NCBI GenBank assembly: GCA_963713625.1
Contig: CAVQMN010000009.1
Span: 1 to 64,000 of the forward strand
Source of the DNA: Bog-756 sp963713625
GTDB taxonomy: Bacteria; Actinomycetota; Acidimicrobiia; Acidimicrobiales; RAAP-2
Length of the DNA stretch: 64,000 nt
Reading direction: 5' to 3'
The notes beneath the pieces were generated by a model, which was not told where the DNA came from, searched no databases, and saw only the letters and a program-made list of their open reading frames with translations. Of the stretch, positions 36,232 through 45,725 are shown one piece after another. Position 1 is the stretch's first letter; every line of letters begins with the position of its first letter. A program made the translations under genes and the position numbers.

Positions 36232-37077
36232 TCAGGCGTCGGTGGCGACGCTCCCATGGGCGGCCAGCGTGTCGGCGGAGATCGGCCCGGGTGCACCGGG
36301 GCCGGCGGCCCTGGTGACCGGGTCGGCGACCCGGGTGATCACGAGGACGGCGAGCCCGGCCGCGACGACCGGGCCCGCGGCCAGGGCCAGGGCCGACGGG
36401 GAGCGGAGGTAGGCGCCGACCGCCGCCGCGCCGGCCAGTTCGACCACCACCACGGCCCGGCCCACGCGGGGTCCCGCATCGGCGAACCGCCGGTGGAAGG
36501 AGCGCAGGCTGGCCGGGTCGGTCAGGTGTCTGGTCAACAGGACGGCCAGACCCCTGACCAGTCCGAATCCGATCCCGATGGCCAGGGCCACGGGTGCGGC
36601 AGCGGTGAGCGCAGCCAGGACGACCATGAGGTAGACCGCAGCGGTGGTGATGTAGGTGGACAGACCGTTCCCGATCTGCCAGCCGAAGCCCGATCCATAG
36701 ACCCAGGAGCGGTACCGGTCGAGCCACCGCTCATTGACCTGGCGTCGGTGGATCGGCAGCCTCACCCCGGCAATCCCCGAGTCGGAGGCTGCAGCCACGA
36801 GGGCGGCAGCGAATGCGGTGGCCCCGATCGCCGCCGCCGGGGGGTGGAGGGAGTGGACGCCCAGGGCGAGCAGGGCCATGACCGCGCCGAGGGTCGCGCC
36901 TCCGACCGTGGCCCCGAGGACGAACCATGCCGCCGTCGACCGGTAGGAGTGACCCTTGGCCTGCTCGCTGAGCGGGGTGATGGTGGACAGCATCGACAGC
37001 CCGCACGGCGACCAGGTCGAACGAAGGGCGGCGGCCAGGGCCACCAATGAGGCGACAGCGGCGATGCAGAGGGTCAC
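36232..37077 (-). CDS. CcdA/DsbD-like membrane protein of the mau-like operon
   Basis: 281 residues with about six to seven hydrophobic segments and no recognised name. Near the N-terminus RSTWSPCGLSMLSTITPLSEQ resembles the PCxLPxxP motif of the CcdA/DsbD thiol-electron transporters, but only one of the usual cysteine pair is visible (plus Cys4 at the start). Last gene of the five-gene minus-strand operon; 23 nt after the Cys-rich gene. Plausible job: moving reducing or oxidising equivalents across the membrane for disulfide handling of the Cys-rich partner. Confidence 0.7.
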   Translation of the reverse strand: MTLCIAAVASLVALAAALRSTWSPCGLSMLSTITPLSEQAKGHSYRSTAAWFVLGATVGGATLGAVMALLALGVHSLHPPAAAIGATAFAAALVAAASDSGIAGVRLPIHRRQVNERWLDRYRSWVYGSGFGWQIGNGLSTYITTAAVYLMVVLAALTAAAPVALAIGIGFGLVRGLAVLLTRHLTDPASLRSFHRRFADAGPRVGRAVVVVELAGAAAVGAYLRSPSALALAAGPVVAAGLAVLVITRVADPVTRAAGPGAPGPISADTLAAHGSVATDA

Positions 37078-37100
37078 GGGAGTCCTTTCATTGCCGGTGT

Positions 37101-38561
37101 TCAGGCGGGCGATCCGAAGAAGGGGACGTCGAACGAGAAGATGCCGCCGTCCGCGGCCACCATCCAGTAGCCGTGTGCAGCCGCAGGCGGAGGCGGTGGG
37201 GGCGGCTTGCCGGGCGCGGTCGGTCGGGGCTTCGGGGTGGGGGCGGCCATGCCTACGATCGGCTGGTTGAGCACCGAACCGCCCATCGATCCGTAGAACG
37301 GGGCGTCGCCGAACGAGAAGATGCCGCCGTCTGCCGCCACCATCCAGTAGCCGGAACCGGTCGGTGTGGCGGCCATGCCCACGATGGGTTTGTTGAGCAC
37401 GGTGCCGCCCATCGATCCGTAGAACGGGGCGTCGCCGAACGAGAAGATGCCGCCGTCTGCGGCCACCATCCAGTAGCCGGAACCGGTGGGTGTGGCGGCC
37501 ATGCCCACGATGGGTTTGTTGAGCACGGTGCCGCCCATCGATCCGTAGAACGGGGCGTCGCCGAACGAGAAGATGCCGCCGTCCGCGGCCACCATCCAGT
37601 ACCCGGAACCGGTCGGTGTGGCGGCCATGCCCACGATGGGTTTGTTGAGCACGGTGCCACCCATCGATCCGTAGAACTGGGCGTCGCCGAACGAGAAGAT
37701 GCCGCCGTCTGCCGCCACCAGCCAGTAGCCGGCCACCACGGGCATGGCGGCCATGCCCACGATCGGCTGGTTCAACAGGGTGGCCGACTCGTCGCCGGCG
37801 TTCTCGAAGTCCCCGTAGGAGAACAGCTTGCCGAAGGCCGTCATCACCGCATAACCGGCCCCGTCGTCACTCGAGGCCATGGCCACGACTTCACAGCGGG
37901 TCAGAGGAGATGCGCAGGGTGGTGGTGCCGGAGACGGAAAGGCCGTCGTCCAGCAGGCGGCATTCTGTTCGGCGGTCCCGTCATCCTCGGCGTTGGCGGT
38001 CGTGCAGGTGGGATCGACCTCCCAGGGCGGAACGCACGCCACCACCCGACAGACGATTCGACCGATGCAGTCCACGTCCTGGTTGCACTGTCCGTAGCGG
38101 AATTGGAAGCACCCGGTGAGGTACGAGTCGCAGCCGTCGGGTCCACAGCCGCAGTTGGTCCCGTCGCAGCCGGGTTCACAGAAGCCCCACCCGTCCCCAC
38201 ACCCGGTATCGCAGTTGCAGTTGGAGTTGCAGTCCATGTAGTAGCGAGGACCACCACAGTAGGAAGAGTTGTCCGCCTTCCACCATCCGCCCATGATGGT
38301 GTCGGCCGGGCAGTAGTTGTACCCGTCGTTGACCGAGCAGCAGAACTCACTGAAGCCGGAACAACAGGTCGAACCACATCCGCAGCTGCCACTCCCGCAC
38401 GTGCAGATCTGGCCGTAGGCGGTGCCTGGTTTGAGTGCCAGGTCGAGGCCGGCCCCGATGGCCACCGCGCTCCCGGCGTAGGCGGATCGGTTGATGAAGC
38501 TGCGACGCGAGATTCTCGACTCGAGGAAGCTCGACGCACGCTCGACCAGGGTGCCGGTCAT
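37101..38561 (-). CDS. Tat-exported Cys-rich MauA-light-chain-like domain fused to propeller-like repeats
   Basis: 486 residues. A twin-arginine signal (SRRSFINRSAYAGSAVAIGAG, Arg19-Arg20) is followed by a domain (residues 52-203) with 26 Cys, for example CGCGSTCC, FCCSVNDGYNYCPADT, CNSNCNCDTGC; with Cys216 and Cys223, 28 in all. CPADTIMGGWW recalls CPPGTKLATASW of methylamine dehydrogenase small subunit, whose Trp becomes part of the TTQ cofactor; Trp93/94 and Trp180 are candidates here. Residues 225-486 hold six repeats of GYWMVAADGGIFSFGDAPFY with 42-residue period (GYW at 278, 320, 362, 404, 464). Flanked by mauE- and mauD-like genes. Cofactor and substrate unknown. Confidence 0.8.
   Translation of the reverse strand: MTGTLVERASSFLESRISRRSFINRSAYAGSAVAIGAGLDLALKPGTAYGQICTCGSGSCGCGSTCCSGFSEFCCSVNDGYNYCPADTIMGGWWKADNSSYCGGPRYYMDCNSNCNCDTGCGDGWGFCEPGCDGTNCGCGPDGCDSYLTGCFQFRYGQCNQDVDCIGRIVCRVVACVPPWEVDPTCTTANAEDDGTAEQNAACWTTAFPSPAPPPCASPLTRCEVVAMASSDDGAGYAVMTAFGKLFSYGDFENAGDESATLLNQPIVGMAAMPVVAGYWLVAADGGIFSFGDAQFYGSMGGTVLNKPIVGMAATPTGSGYWMVAADGGIFSFGDAPFYGSMGGTVLNKPIVGMAATPTGSGYWMVAADGGIFSFGDAPFYGSMGGTVLNKPIVGMAATPTGSGYWMVAADGGIFSFGDAPFYGSMGGSVLNQPIVGMAAPTPKPRPTAPGKPPPPPPPAAAHGYWMVAADGGIFSFDVPFFGSPA
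37277..37706 (-). repeat. Near-identical 126-bp tandem coding repeats
   Basis: Three full units of 126 bp, nearly identical at the DNA level, encode the central propeller-like repeats; more diverged copies flank them (37130-37276 and 37707-37860). Low synonymous divergence suggests recent duplication or ongoing homogenisation. Confidence 0.85.
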
Positions 38562-38622
38562 GGTGTCGGACCCGGCATCCGCGGACGCACCGTCGCCGTC
38601 ACGGACGACCTCTTCGACCGGG

Positions 38623-39177
38623 TCACGAGCCCGACCGGAATTCGACTGCCGTCAGCCGGCGGGCGGCCTGGAGCTCGGCCAGCACCGAGATGGCCAGGTA
38701 GACAAGCCAGGCGCCTACCGCGCTGGCCGCCAGGAGTGGCAGTCCGTCGGCGGGCTGGCGGGCGAGGACGGAGAAGATCGACGCCGAAGGTCCGGTCAAG
38801 GCCACCGATGCGGCCGCGGCGGCCAGGCCGATGTTGACGACAACGTGGAGCACCGTGGCCGGGGTATCGGGTGTCCCGAAGCAGCCACAACTCGAGATCG
38901 CTCCACCCTTGTGTCGGGCATAGGCCACGAATGCCGCGAATCCGACGAACGAGAGGGCGACCAGTCCCGCCGGGATCGGCCGCGGGACGAGGATGGCGAT
39001 ACAACCCACGACGACCTCGACGACCGAACCGACCAACACGACCGGGCGGACCCGGGCCAGCGGTTGCCCGACCAGTCCGGCGAGGGCACGGGCCGTGTCG
39101 GTGGGACGGAGCGCCTTGGCCGTCCCCGCCGCCACCAGGAGGATGCAGGCGACCAGATAGAGACCGATCAATTCCAT
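38623..39177 (-). CDS. mauE: MauE-like (DoxX-type) membrane protein
   Basis: 184 residues, four or more TM segments: MELIGLYLVACILLVAAGTAKALRP, VVLVGSVVEVVVGCIAILV, LVALSFVGFAAFVAYARHKGG. The motif SSCGCFGTP is the C-x-C signature of the MauE family, required for forming the disulfides of the methylamine dehydrogenase small subunit. Start at ATG 39177, overlapping the previous gene by 10 bp. Next downstream is the Cys-rich protein, which is the obvious client. Confidence 0.85.
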   Translation of the reverse strand: MELIGLYLVACILLVAAGTAKALRPTDTARALAGLVGQPLARVRPVVLVGSVVEVVVGCIAILVPRPIPAGLVALSFVGFAAFVAYARHKGGAISSCGCFGTPDTPATVLHVVVNIGLAAAAASVALTGPSASIFSVLARQPADGLPLLAASAVGAWLVYLAISVLAELQAARRLTAVEFRSGS

Positions 39178-39677
39178 GGAGCGCCTGACGTTTGGGCTCC
39201 GGTGGCCGGAACCACAGCCGGGCGGGCGGGAGTGATGGCCAGGTCGGCGATGAGACCGTTCAGCCTCGGAACCAACCCGTTCCGCCGGGCGTGGCTGCCC
39301 AGGACGGCATAGAAGGTGAACGGCCTCCCGGCTTCGGTGAAGAACCACTGTGTCCCCGACTGACCCCCGAGGCCGCGGCGAAGCACGTAGGGGCGGAAAT
39401 CGGCGTGCGTCAGGGTGCGGGGCATCCCCTGTCGGGCGAAGAGACGACGACCGACGCTCTCGGGGCCGTACTCGAACAGCACGGCGAAGATGTCGTTGAC
39501 CCCCATGAGGTTGACGGCGCCACCACCGAAGTCGGCGACCTGTTCGGGGAGGGCGAAGGTGGCGAAATGAGCCACGGGGTAGGGCACACCCTCCCCCACC
39601 CTGGGGCGTACGAAGATTCGGCCCTCGAACCCACCGGGCAGGGGTGCCTCGATCCCGTACGCCCTGAGCGTGGCCAC
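39168..39677 (-). CDS. Unknown protein of the mau-like operon
   Basis: 169 residues, no family recognised and no TM or signal. MATLRAYGIEAPLPGGFEGRIFVR, VAHFATFALPEQVADFGGGAVNLM, IFAVLFEYGPESVGRRLFA and FYAVLGSHARRNGLVPRLNGLIADL read as a compact alpha/beta domain, possibly a chaperone or assembly factor for the exported protein. Starts 1 nt after the mauD-like stop and overlaps mauE, so it is firmly inside the operon. Confidence 0.7.
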   Translation of the reverse strand: MATLRAYGIEAPLPGGFEGRIFVRPRVGEGVPYPVAHFATFALPEQVADFGGGAVNLMGVNDIFAVLFEYGPESVGRRLFARQGMPRTLTHADFRPYVLRRGLGGQSGTQWFFTEAGRPFTFYAVLGSHARRNGLVPRLNGLIADLAITPARPAVVPATGAQTSGAPWN

Positions 39678-39678
39678 C

Positions 39679-40650
<972 letters not shown>

Positions 40651-40929
40651 GTGGGACCTCCGTGCGTTCCGGGTGCGGACACCGTGCAGGTACCTCCTGC
40701 CCGGTGCTCATGCTAGGGAGCGCGGCGGTCGAAACGGTGTATCTCCGCGGCCTCCCCACCTCGTGCGCTCCCGGCCGGCCGACCCGGCCCGGAGCTCCGG
40801 ATCCCACCTCTTCGGGGCCGGGGGCGGCACGCGCTCGCCCCGCCCACCCAGCGGGTGAAGACTGGCCCGGCATCGATGCCGCGGCCCAACGGCACCGACG
40901 GGAGAACCAGAGACCACCAGGAGGAATCC

Positions 40930-41295
40930 ATGGCGCTGCGAATAGAAACCGTCACCATCGACGCCCGCCAACCGGTGGCGCTGGCCCGTTTTTGGTCGGC
41001 GGCGCTCGGTTGGGAGCAACGGGAGGACGAAGATGGTGACGTGTGGGTCGAGCCGGGGAGCCGCCACCCCGACTTCGGCGTGAGCCGTCCCCTGCTCATT
41101 CAGGCCGTTCCGGAATCGAAGTCGACCAAAAACCGGATCCACCTCGATCTCCGTCCCGACGATCAAGCGCTGGAGGTCGAGCGTCTGGAGGAGCTCGGGG
41201 CGTGTCAGGTCTCGGTGGGGCAGACCGGCCTGGAGGACTGGCTGGTGCTGGCCGACCCGGAGGGCAACGAATTCTGCGTGCTCAGCGACACGTGA
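40930..41295 (+). CDS. VOC (glyoxalase/bleomycin resistance-like) family protein
   Basis: 121 residues, two beta-alpha-beta-beta-beta modules. LARFWSAALGWEQREDEDGDVWVEP, RIHLDLRPDDQALEVERLEELGA and WLVLADPEGNEFCVLSDT are typical of the VOC subgroup with His in IHLDL and Glu in NEFCVL as potential metal ligands. ATG at 40930 is preceded by AGGAGGAA. Function unknown. Confidence 0.85.
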   Translation: MALRIETVTIDARQPVALARFWSAALGWEQREDEDGDVWVEPGSRHPDFGVSRPLLIQAVPESKSTKNRIHLDLRPDDQALEVERLEELGACQVSVGQTGLEDWLVLADPEGNEFCVLSDT

Positions 41296-41305
41296 GCCGC
41301 CGACC

Positions 41306-42220
41306 TCAGCTCGACTGGGCCTCCGCGGCCGCCTTGGCCTCAGCCGCCTTGCGGTAGGCCTCGAGCTGGTCGAGGAGCGGCATGCGCTCCTGCCCGACGG
41401 TCGAGTCCAACCGGGCGGCGATCTCTTCGGGCGTCCACCTCCCGTCGGCGTACATCGCCCGCACCTCCCGGGGCTGGTTCCACACGGCAATCTTCGGGCC
41501 CACCGACGTATAGACCTGGCCGGTCACATGCTTGGCCTGGTCGGACAGGAGGTACACGACCAGAGGGGCGACGTCTTCAGGGTCGCCCATCTCGGCCAGG
41601 TCCATGGGGACCTCTGCCGTCATCCGGGTGCGGGCCACCGGGGCGACGGCGTTGGCGGTGATGCCGTACCGGTTGAGCCCCGCCGCAGCCGAACGGACCA
41701 GTGAGACGATGCCGCCCTTGGCCGCGGCATAGTTGGCTTGGGCCACACTTCCGGCGAACGCACCTGAGGTGAAGGCCACCAGCGAGCCTCCGCCCTCCTG
41801 CTTCCGCATGACCGCCGATGCCGCCCGGAAGACGGTGAAGTGGCCCTTCAGGTGGGTCTCGACGACCGCGTCCCACTCGTCCTCGGCCATGTTGAAGAGC
41901 ATGCGTTCCCGCAGGATGCCGGCCACCGCAACCACGCCGTCGATCCGTCCCCACCGGTCGACACCGGCACCGATGATCTTCTCGCCACCTTCGAGGGTGG
42001 TCACGCTCTCCGCCACCGCCATCGCCTCCCCGCCCGAGGCCTCGATGTCCGCCACCAGCGACTCGGCGACCTCGCTCTTCGGGTCCCCCCCGTCCAGTGA
42101 GACTCCGATGTCGGCCACGACCACCCTGGCCCCTTCAGCCGCGGCGGCCAGGGCGACGGCTCGACCGATCCCACCTCCGGCGCCGGTGATGGCCACGACC
42201 TTGTCCTTCAGGAACTCCAT
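41306..42220 (-). CDS. SDR of the 17-beta-HSD4/MFE-2 type, steroid or acyl-CoA oxidation
   Basis: 304 residues. VVAITGAGGGIGRAVALAAAAEGARVVVADIGVSLDG, GRIDGVVAVAGILRERMLFNM, HLKGHFTVFRAAS, SGAFAGSVAQANYAAAKGGIVSL (Tyr/Lys), GITANAVAPVARTRMT are the wording of the (R)-hydroxyacyl-CoA dehydrogenase / 17-beta-hydroxysteroid dehydrogenase 4 subgroup, which oxidises hydroxyacyl-CoA or steroid hydroxyls. A C-terminal helix tail (EAYRKAAEAKAAAEAQ) is extra. Divergent from the FadD ligase with a KstR-like box between them. Confidence 0.87.
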   Translation of the reverse strand: MEFLKDKVVAITGAGGGIGRAVALAAAAEGARVVVADIGVSLDGGDPKSEVAESLVADIEASGGEAMAVAESVTTLEGGEKIIGAGVDRWGRIDGVVAVAGILRERMLFNMAEDEWDAVVETHLKGHFTVFRAASAVMRKQEGGGSLVAFTSGAFAGSVAQANYAAAKGGIVSLVRSAAAGLNRYGITANAVAPVARTRMTAEVPMDLAEMGDPEDVAPLVVYLLSDQAKHVTGQVYTSVGPKIAVWNQPREVRAMYADGRWTPEEIAARLDSTVGQERMPLLDQLEAYRKAAEAKAAAEAQSS

Positions 42221-42331
42221 TGCCTACTGCCTCTCCTCGTTTTCGCTGCCTGCCGGCTCCGCCCGCCGCTCCTATGGGTGAGGAGCGGATCCCCTGCCTG
42301 TCGACCCGACGCCCCGACGCCCCGACGGCGG

Positions 42332-42361
42332 TTGACCATATACGAGAACCTGTTCTAGCGT
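42332..42361. promoter_or_regulatory. Bidirectional promoter with KstR-like box
   Basis: Plus strand: TTGACC (42332-42337), 18-bp spacer, TAGCGT (42356-42361). Minus strand: TATATG (-10, 42342-42337). GAGAACCTGTTCTA at 42344-42357 lies inside both and fits the KstR consensus TNNAACNNGTTNNA at all but the first base. Repressor binding here would silence both divergent genes. Confidence 0.65.
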
Positions 42362-42468
42362 CCCCACCGGGTCGGCGCCACCCAGGAGTCGTGTCCGCAC
42401 ACTTCGGCTCGCCGATCACCGTTCAGCAAGTGACCGTCGCGCACCGGCGGAGGGGGTAGGAGACCAAC

Positions 42469-44019
42469 ATGGCTGATTTTGGATTCTGGGCCATGGCCCA
42501 CGAGAACCCCGACAAATTGGCACTCGTGGCCCCCGATGGGGTCGAGTACACCGCCGGCGAGCTGCTCGGGCGGACCAACCAGGTCGTGCACGGACTGCGG
42601 GGGCTCAACCTGAAGCCGGGGGACGTGGTGGCCACCCTCCTGCCCAACGGGGTGGAGATGTTCGAGCTGTACCTGGCCGCCCTCCAGGCCGGTTGGTACC
42701 TGGTCCCGATCAACCATCACCTGATCGGGCCCGAGGTCGCCTACATCCTCATGGACTCCGAGGCCAAGGCCTTCATCGCCCACGAGCGGTTCGCCGACGT
42801 GGCCGTGGACGCAGCCTCCGATGCCGAGCTGCCGTCGTCACGGTGCTTCGCGGTCGGCGAGATCCCCGGCTTCGGCTCGTACGCCACCATGCGGAGCTCC
42901 CAACCCACCACCGACCCCGCCGATCGCGCCATCGGCGACGTCATGAACTACACCTCGGGGACCACCGGCAACCCCAAGGGCGTGTTCCGGCCGCTCAGCG
43001 GCGCCGTCCCCGAGGAGGTGGCCATCGGTCTGTCCGGAATCCTCTTCCTCTTCGGTATCCAGCCGGACGACGAGAATGTGCACATCGTGGGGTCGCCGCT
43101 CTACCACACCGCCGTGTTGCGTTACTCGGGTGCCTCCATCCACCTCCTGCACACCGTGGTGCTCATGGACAAGTGGGTCCCCGAGGAGATGCTCCAGCTC
43201 ATCGAGAAGTACAAGGTGACCAGCTCCCACATGGTCCCCACCCAGTTCCACCGGCTCCTGGCCCTGCCCGAGGAGACCCGCAACCGCTACGACATGTCCT
43301 CCCTCCAGCACATGATCCACGCCGCTGCCCCCTGCCCGGTCGATGTCAAGTACAAGATGATCGAGTGGTGGGGGAACGCCATCGACGAGTACTACGCCGC
43401 CTCCGAGGGTGGGGGCACACTGGTGACGGCCGAGGAGTGGCTGCTCAAGCCGGGCACCGTCGGGAGGGCGTGGCCCATCTCGGAGATCGCCATCTTCGAC
43501 GACGACGGCAAACGCATCGAGGAGCCCAATGTCATCGGCACCGTCTACATGTCCATGCAGACCGGCGACTTCTCCTATCACAAGGACAAGAAGAAGACCG
43601 ACAGCAACCGCATCGGCAAGTTCTTCACCGTCGGTGATGTGGGTCTGATCGACGAGGACGGGTATCTGTTCCTCCGCGACCGCAAGATCGACATGATCAT
43701 CTCGGGTGGGGCCAATATCTATCCCGCCGAGATCGAGAACGTCCTGCTCGGCTTCCCCAAGGTGGGCGACGTGGCCGTCTTCGGCATTCCCAACGACGAC
43801 TGGGGCGAGGAGATCAAGGCGGTCATCGAGCCCGCGGAAGGTGTCGAGGCGTCGCCTGAACTGGCCGAGGAGATCCTCGAGTACAGCGCCACCCGGCTGG
43901 CCAAGTTCAAGACGCCCAAGTCGATCGACTTCACCGACGCCATGCCCCGCGATCCCAACGGCAAGCTCTACAAGCGCAAGCTCCGGGACCCCTACTGGGA
44001 GGGCCGGGAGAAGATCTGA
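42469..44019 (+). CDS. fadD: Acyl-CoA synthetase (FadD-type ligase)
   Basis: ANL-superfamily enzyme of 516 residues activating a carboxylic acid to its CoA thioester through an acyl-AMP. P-loop NYTSGTTGNPKGVFR, VGSPLYHTAVLRYSG, EYYAASEGGG (A5), TVGDVGLIDEDGYLFLRDRKIDMIISGGANIYPAEIE (A7-A8) and the C-terminal Lys in PRDPNGKLYKRKLRDPYW (A10). It resembles mycobacterial FadD4-type ligases; the KstR-like box and neighbours suggest a steroid-derived or branched acid as substrate. Good GGAG ribosome site 7 nt upstream. Confidence 0.9.
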   Translation: MADFGFWAMAHENPDKLALVAPDGVEYTAGELLGRTNQVVHGLRGLNLKPGDVVATLLPNGVEMFELYLAALQAGWYLVPINHHLIGPEVAYILMDSEAKAFIAHERFADVAVDAASDAELPSSRCFAVGEIPGFGSYATMRSSQPTTDPADRAIGDVMNYTSGTTGNPKGVFRPLSGAVPEEVAIGLSGILFLFGIQPDDENVHIVGSPLYHTAVLRYSGASIHLLHTVVLMDKWVPEEMLQLIEKYKVTSSHMVPTQFHRLLALPEETRNRYDMSSLQHMIHAAAPCPVDVKYKMIEWWGNAIDEYYAASEGGGTLVTAEEWLLKPGTVGRAWPISEIAIFDDDGKRIEEPNVIGTVYMSMQTGDFSYHKDKKKTDSNRIGKFFTVGDVGLIDEDGYLFLRDRKIDMIISGGANIYPAEIENVLLGFPKVGDVAVFGIPNDDWGEEIKAVIEPAEGVEASPELAEEILEYSATRLAKFKTPKSIDFTDAMPRDPNGKLYKRKLRDPYWEGREKI

Positions 44020-44040
44020 CCGGCGGATAGAACCTCCGGG

Positions 44041-44841
44041 TCACCCCACCTGGAGGGGGCCGGCGGTCCCGGGGTCGTCGTCGGCGCCCGGTTGCTCGCC
44101 CTCCCGGGCGTAGCTCCCCTGCATGTTGGCGGCCACGGCCGCCGCTTCGGCGCGTATGGCGGCCAGCATCACCGGATCGGCGCTGTCGGGATTGGCCTCG
44201 ACCATCGCCACCATTCGTTTGGGACCCACGACGATGAAGGTCCCCTCGGCCTCGGCGGTCATCACGTCACCGTTGAAGATCCCGCCCCAGGTCTGCACCT
44301 TACGCCCGGTCCGCCCGAGACAGCGGGCCTCGATGCGGAGGAGGGTACGCAGCGGGGTCGGCTTGCGGTACCGGACGGTCAGGGTCCCGGTCATGGCCGC
44401 GTTGTCGGCCACCATATTGGCGGCGCCCAGCATCTCGTCGAAGATCTCGGCGATCACGCCCCCGTGCACACACGTGGGCGGACCCTCGTAGGGGTAGTCG
44501 AAGTACGCCTCTCCCCTGACCTCCCGGTACCCGCCATCAGGCCCGTCGACCACCCAGACCCGAGCCGGGGGGGCGATCGGATTGAGCATGCCGGTCATGG
44601 GGCTGGACGGGAAGAACTCCTGGGGCGGGTTGGTCATGTCCGGAGGACGGCGAGGGTGTTTTCCGGGTTGGGCACACTCGCCCAGTCGGGCGGTGAGGTC
44701 TTCGACGGTCTGGGCCGCGTCGGTGAGGGCATCGTCATCGATGGCCGCCGAGACGGTCAAGACAATCAGTGGGCGCAGGGCCGCAGCCAGACGTCGGCGG
44801 GACGCTTCGAACTCGAGATCGGCGTCGCCCGGATCGGTCAC
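44041..44841 (-). CDS. PaaI-like hotdog thioesterase
   Basis: 266 residues; the hotdog fold occupies about 90-210 with PPTCVHGGVIAEIFDEMLGAAN, TGTLTVRYRKPTPLRTLLRIEA and AEAEGTFIVV, the HGG...D/E pattern of PaaI-type acyl-CoA thioesterases. The first 80 residues are a helical extension not usual in PaaI. GTG start overlaps the crotonase stop (GTGA). Third gene of the thiolase-crotonase-thioesterase operon; may release CoA from dead-end intermediates. Confidence 0.83.
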   Translation of the reverse strand: MTDPGDADLEFEASRRRLAAALRPLIVLTVSAAIDDDALTDAAQTVEDLTARLGECAQPGKHPRRPPDMTNPPQEFFPSSPMTGMLNPIAPPARVWVVDGPDGGYREVRGEAYFDYPYEGPPTCVHGGVIAEIFDEMLGAANMVADNAAMTGTLTVRYRKPTPLRTLLRIEARCLGRTGRKVQTWGGIFNGDVMTAEAEGTFIVVGPKRMVAMVEANPDSADPVMLAAIRAEAAAVAANMQGSYAREGEQPGADDDPGTAGPLQVG

Positions 44842-45659
44842 CGGCGTTGGTAGTTGGCCGGACGCTTCTCGGCGAAGGCCCGTTGGCCCTCCTTGGCGTC
44901 CTCGGTGGCGAAGATGGGCCAGCCCAACTCCAGCTCGATCTTGAGGGCGTCCTCTTCGGGAATCCCCTCGGTGGCCTTGACCGAAGCCTTGATGGCCTCC
45001 ACCGCCAGCGGTCCGTTGGCCCCGATCACCTCGGCGATCTCGAGGGCGGCCTCGAGCGCGGTTCCGTCCGGAACGACGCGTCCGATGAGCCCGATCTCCT
45101 TGGCCTCCTGCGCGGAGACCTCCCGGGCCGTGAGCAGCAGGTCCATGGCCACTGTGAAGGGGATCTGGCGTCGGAGACGCACGGTCGACCCCCCGAGCGG
45201 GAACAGACCCCGGCGGGCCTCGAAGACACCGAACTTGGCCCCCTCGCCGGCCACACGGATATCGGTGGCCTGGAGGATCTCGGTTCCACCGGCCACCGCC
45301 CAGCCTTCCACCGCGGCGATCAACGGTTTTTTCAGCGAGTAATGGCGGAGCAGTGCCTTCCAGTGCAGATCGGGATCTTCAGCCATACGCTGCTGGACCG
45401 ACTCGTTGCCGGGCCCGGACATCGACTTGAGATCCATGCCGGCACAGAACGTCCCTCCCGCGCCGGTCAGGATCGCGCACCGGATGTCGTCGTTCGAGTC
45501 GATCTCAACCCATGCGTCGGCCATGCCCACGAGCATGGGACCGGACAGCGCGTTCTTCGCCTCCGGCCGATTCATCGTCACCACCGCAGTGGATCCGATT
45601 CGCTCGTAGGTCAGATGTTCGGTACCGGTCACAGTGGTCCTTTCTTCGGTGTTCGACAC
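44838..45659 (-). CDS. Enoyl-CoA hydratase, EchA19-like
   Basis: Crotonase of 273 residues. Oxyanion-hole CAGMDLKSMSG and AAVEGWAVAGGTEILQATDIRVAGEGAKFGVFEARRGLFPLGGSTVRLRRQIPFTVAMDLLLTAREVSAQEAKEIGLIG are, from memory, very close to EchA19 of Mycobacterium tuberculosis, a steroid side-chain enoyl-CoA hydratase in the KstR regulon. Catalytic Glu positions lie around EARRG. Lies 66 nt after the FadA5-like thiolase on the same strand. Confidence 0.88.
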   Translation of the reverse strand: MSNTEERTTVTGTEHLTYERIGSTAVVTMNRPEAKNALSGPMLVGMADAWVEIDSNDDIRCAILTGAGGTFCAGMDLKSMSGPGNESVQQRMAEDPDLHWKALLRHYSLKKPLIAAVEGWAVAGGTEILQATDIRVAGEGAKFGVFEARRGLFPLGGSTVRLRRQIPFTVAMDLLLTAREVSAQEAKEIGLIGRVVPDGTALEAALEIAEVIGANGPLAVEAIKASVKATEGIPEEDALKIELELGWPIFATEDAKEGQRAFAEKRPANYQRR

Positions 45660-45725
45660 CGGACGAAACCGTCCGCCGTCAGGGGCGCGCTGGCACTCCA
45701 GGCCGCCGACCTGCAGTACTCGGAT

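Noticed and set aside
37130..37860. CRISPR-like periodic repeats
   Set aside because: Units are 126 bp, contiguous, in frame and protein-coding; no spacers or cas genes.
37047..38837. 596-residue plus-strand frame with repeated VCGHHPVAGTG units
   Set aside because: It is the antisense of the repeat protein and mauE; the repeats arise from the 126-bp units, and it has no family features.
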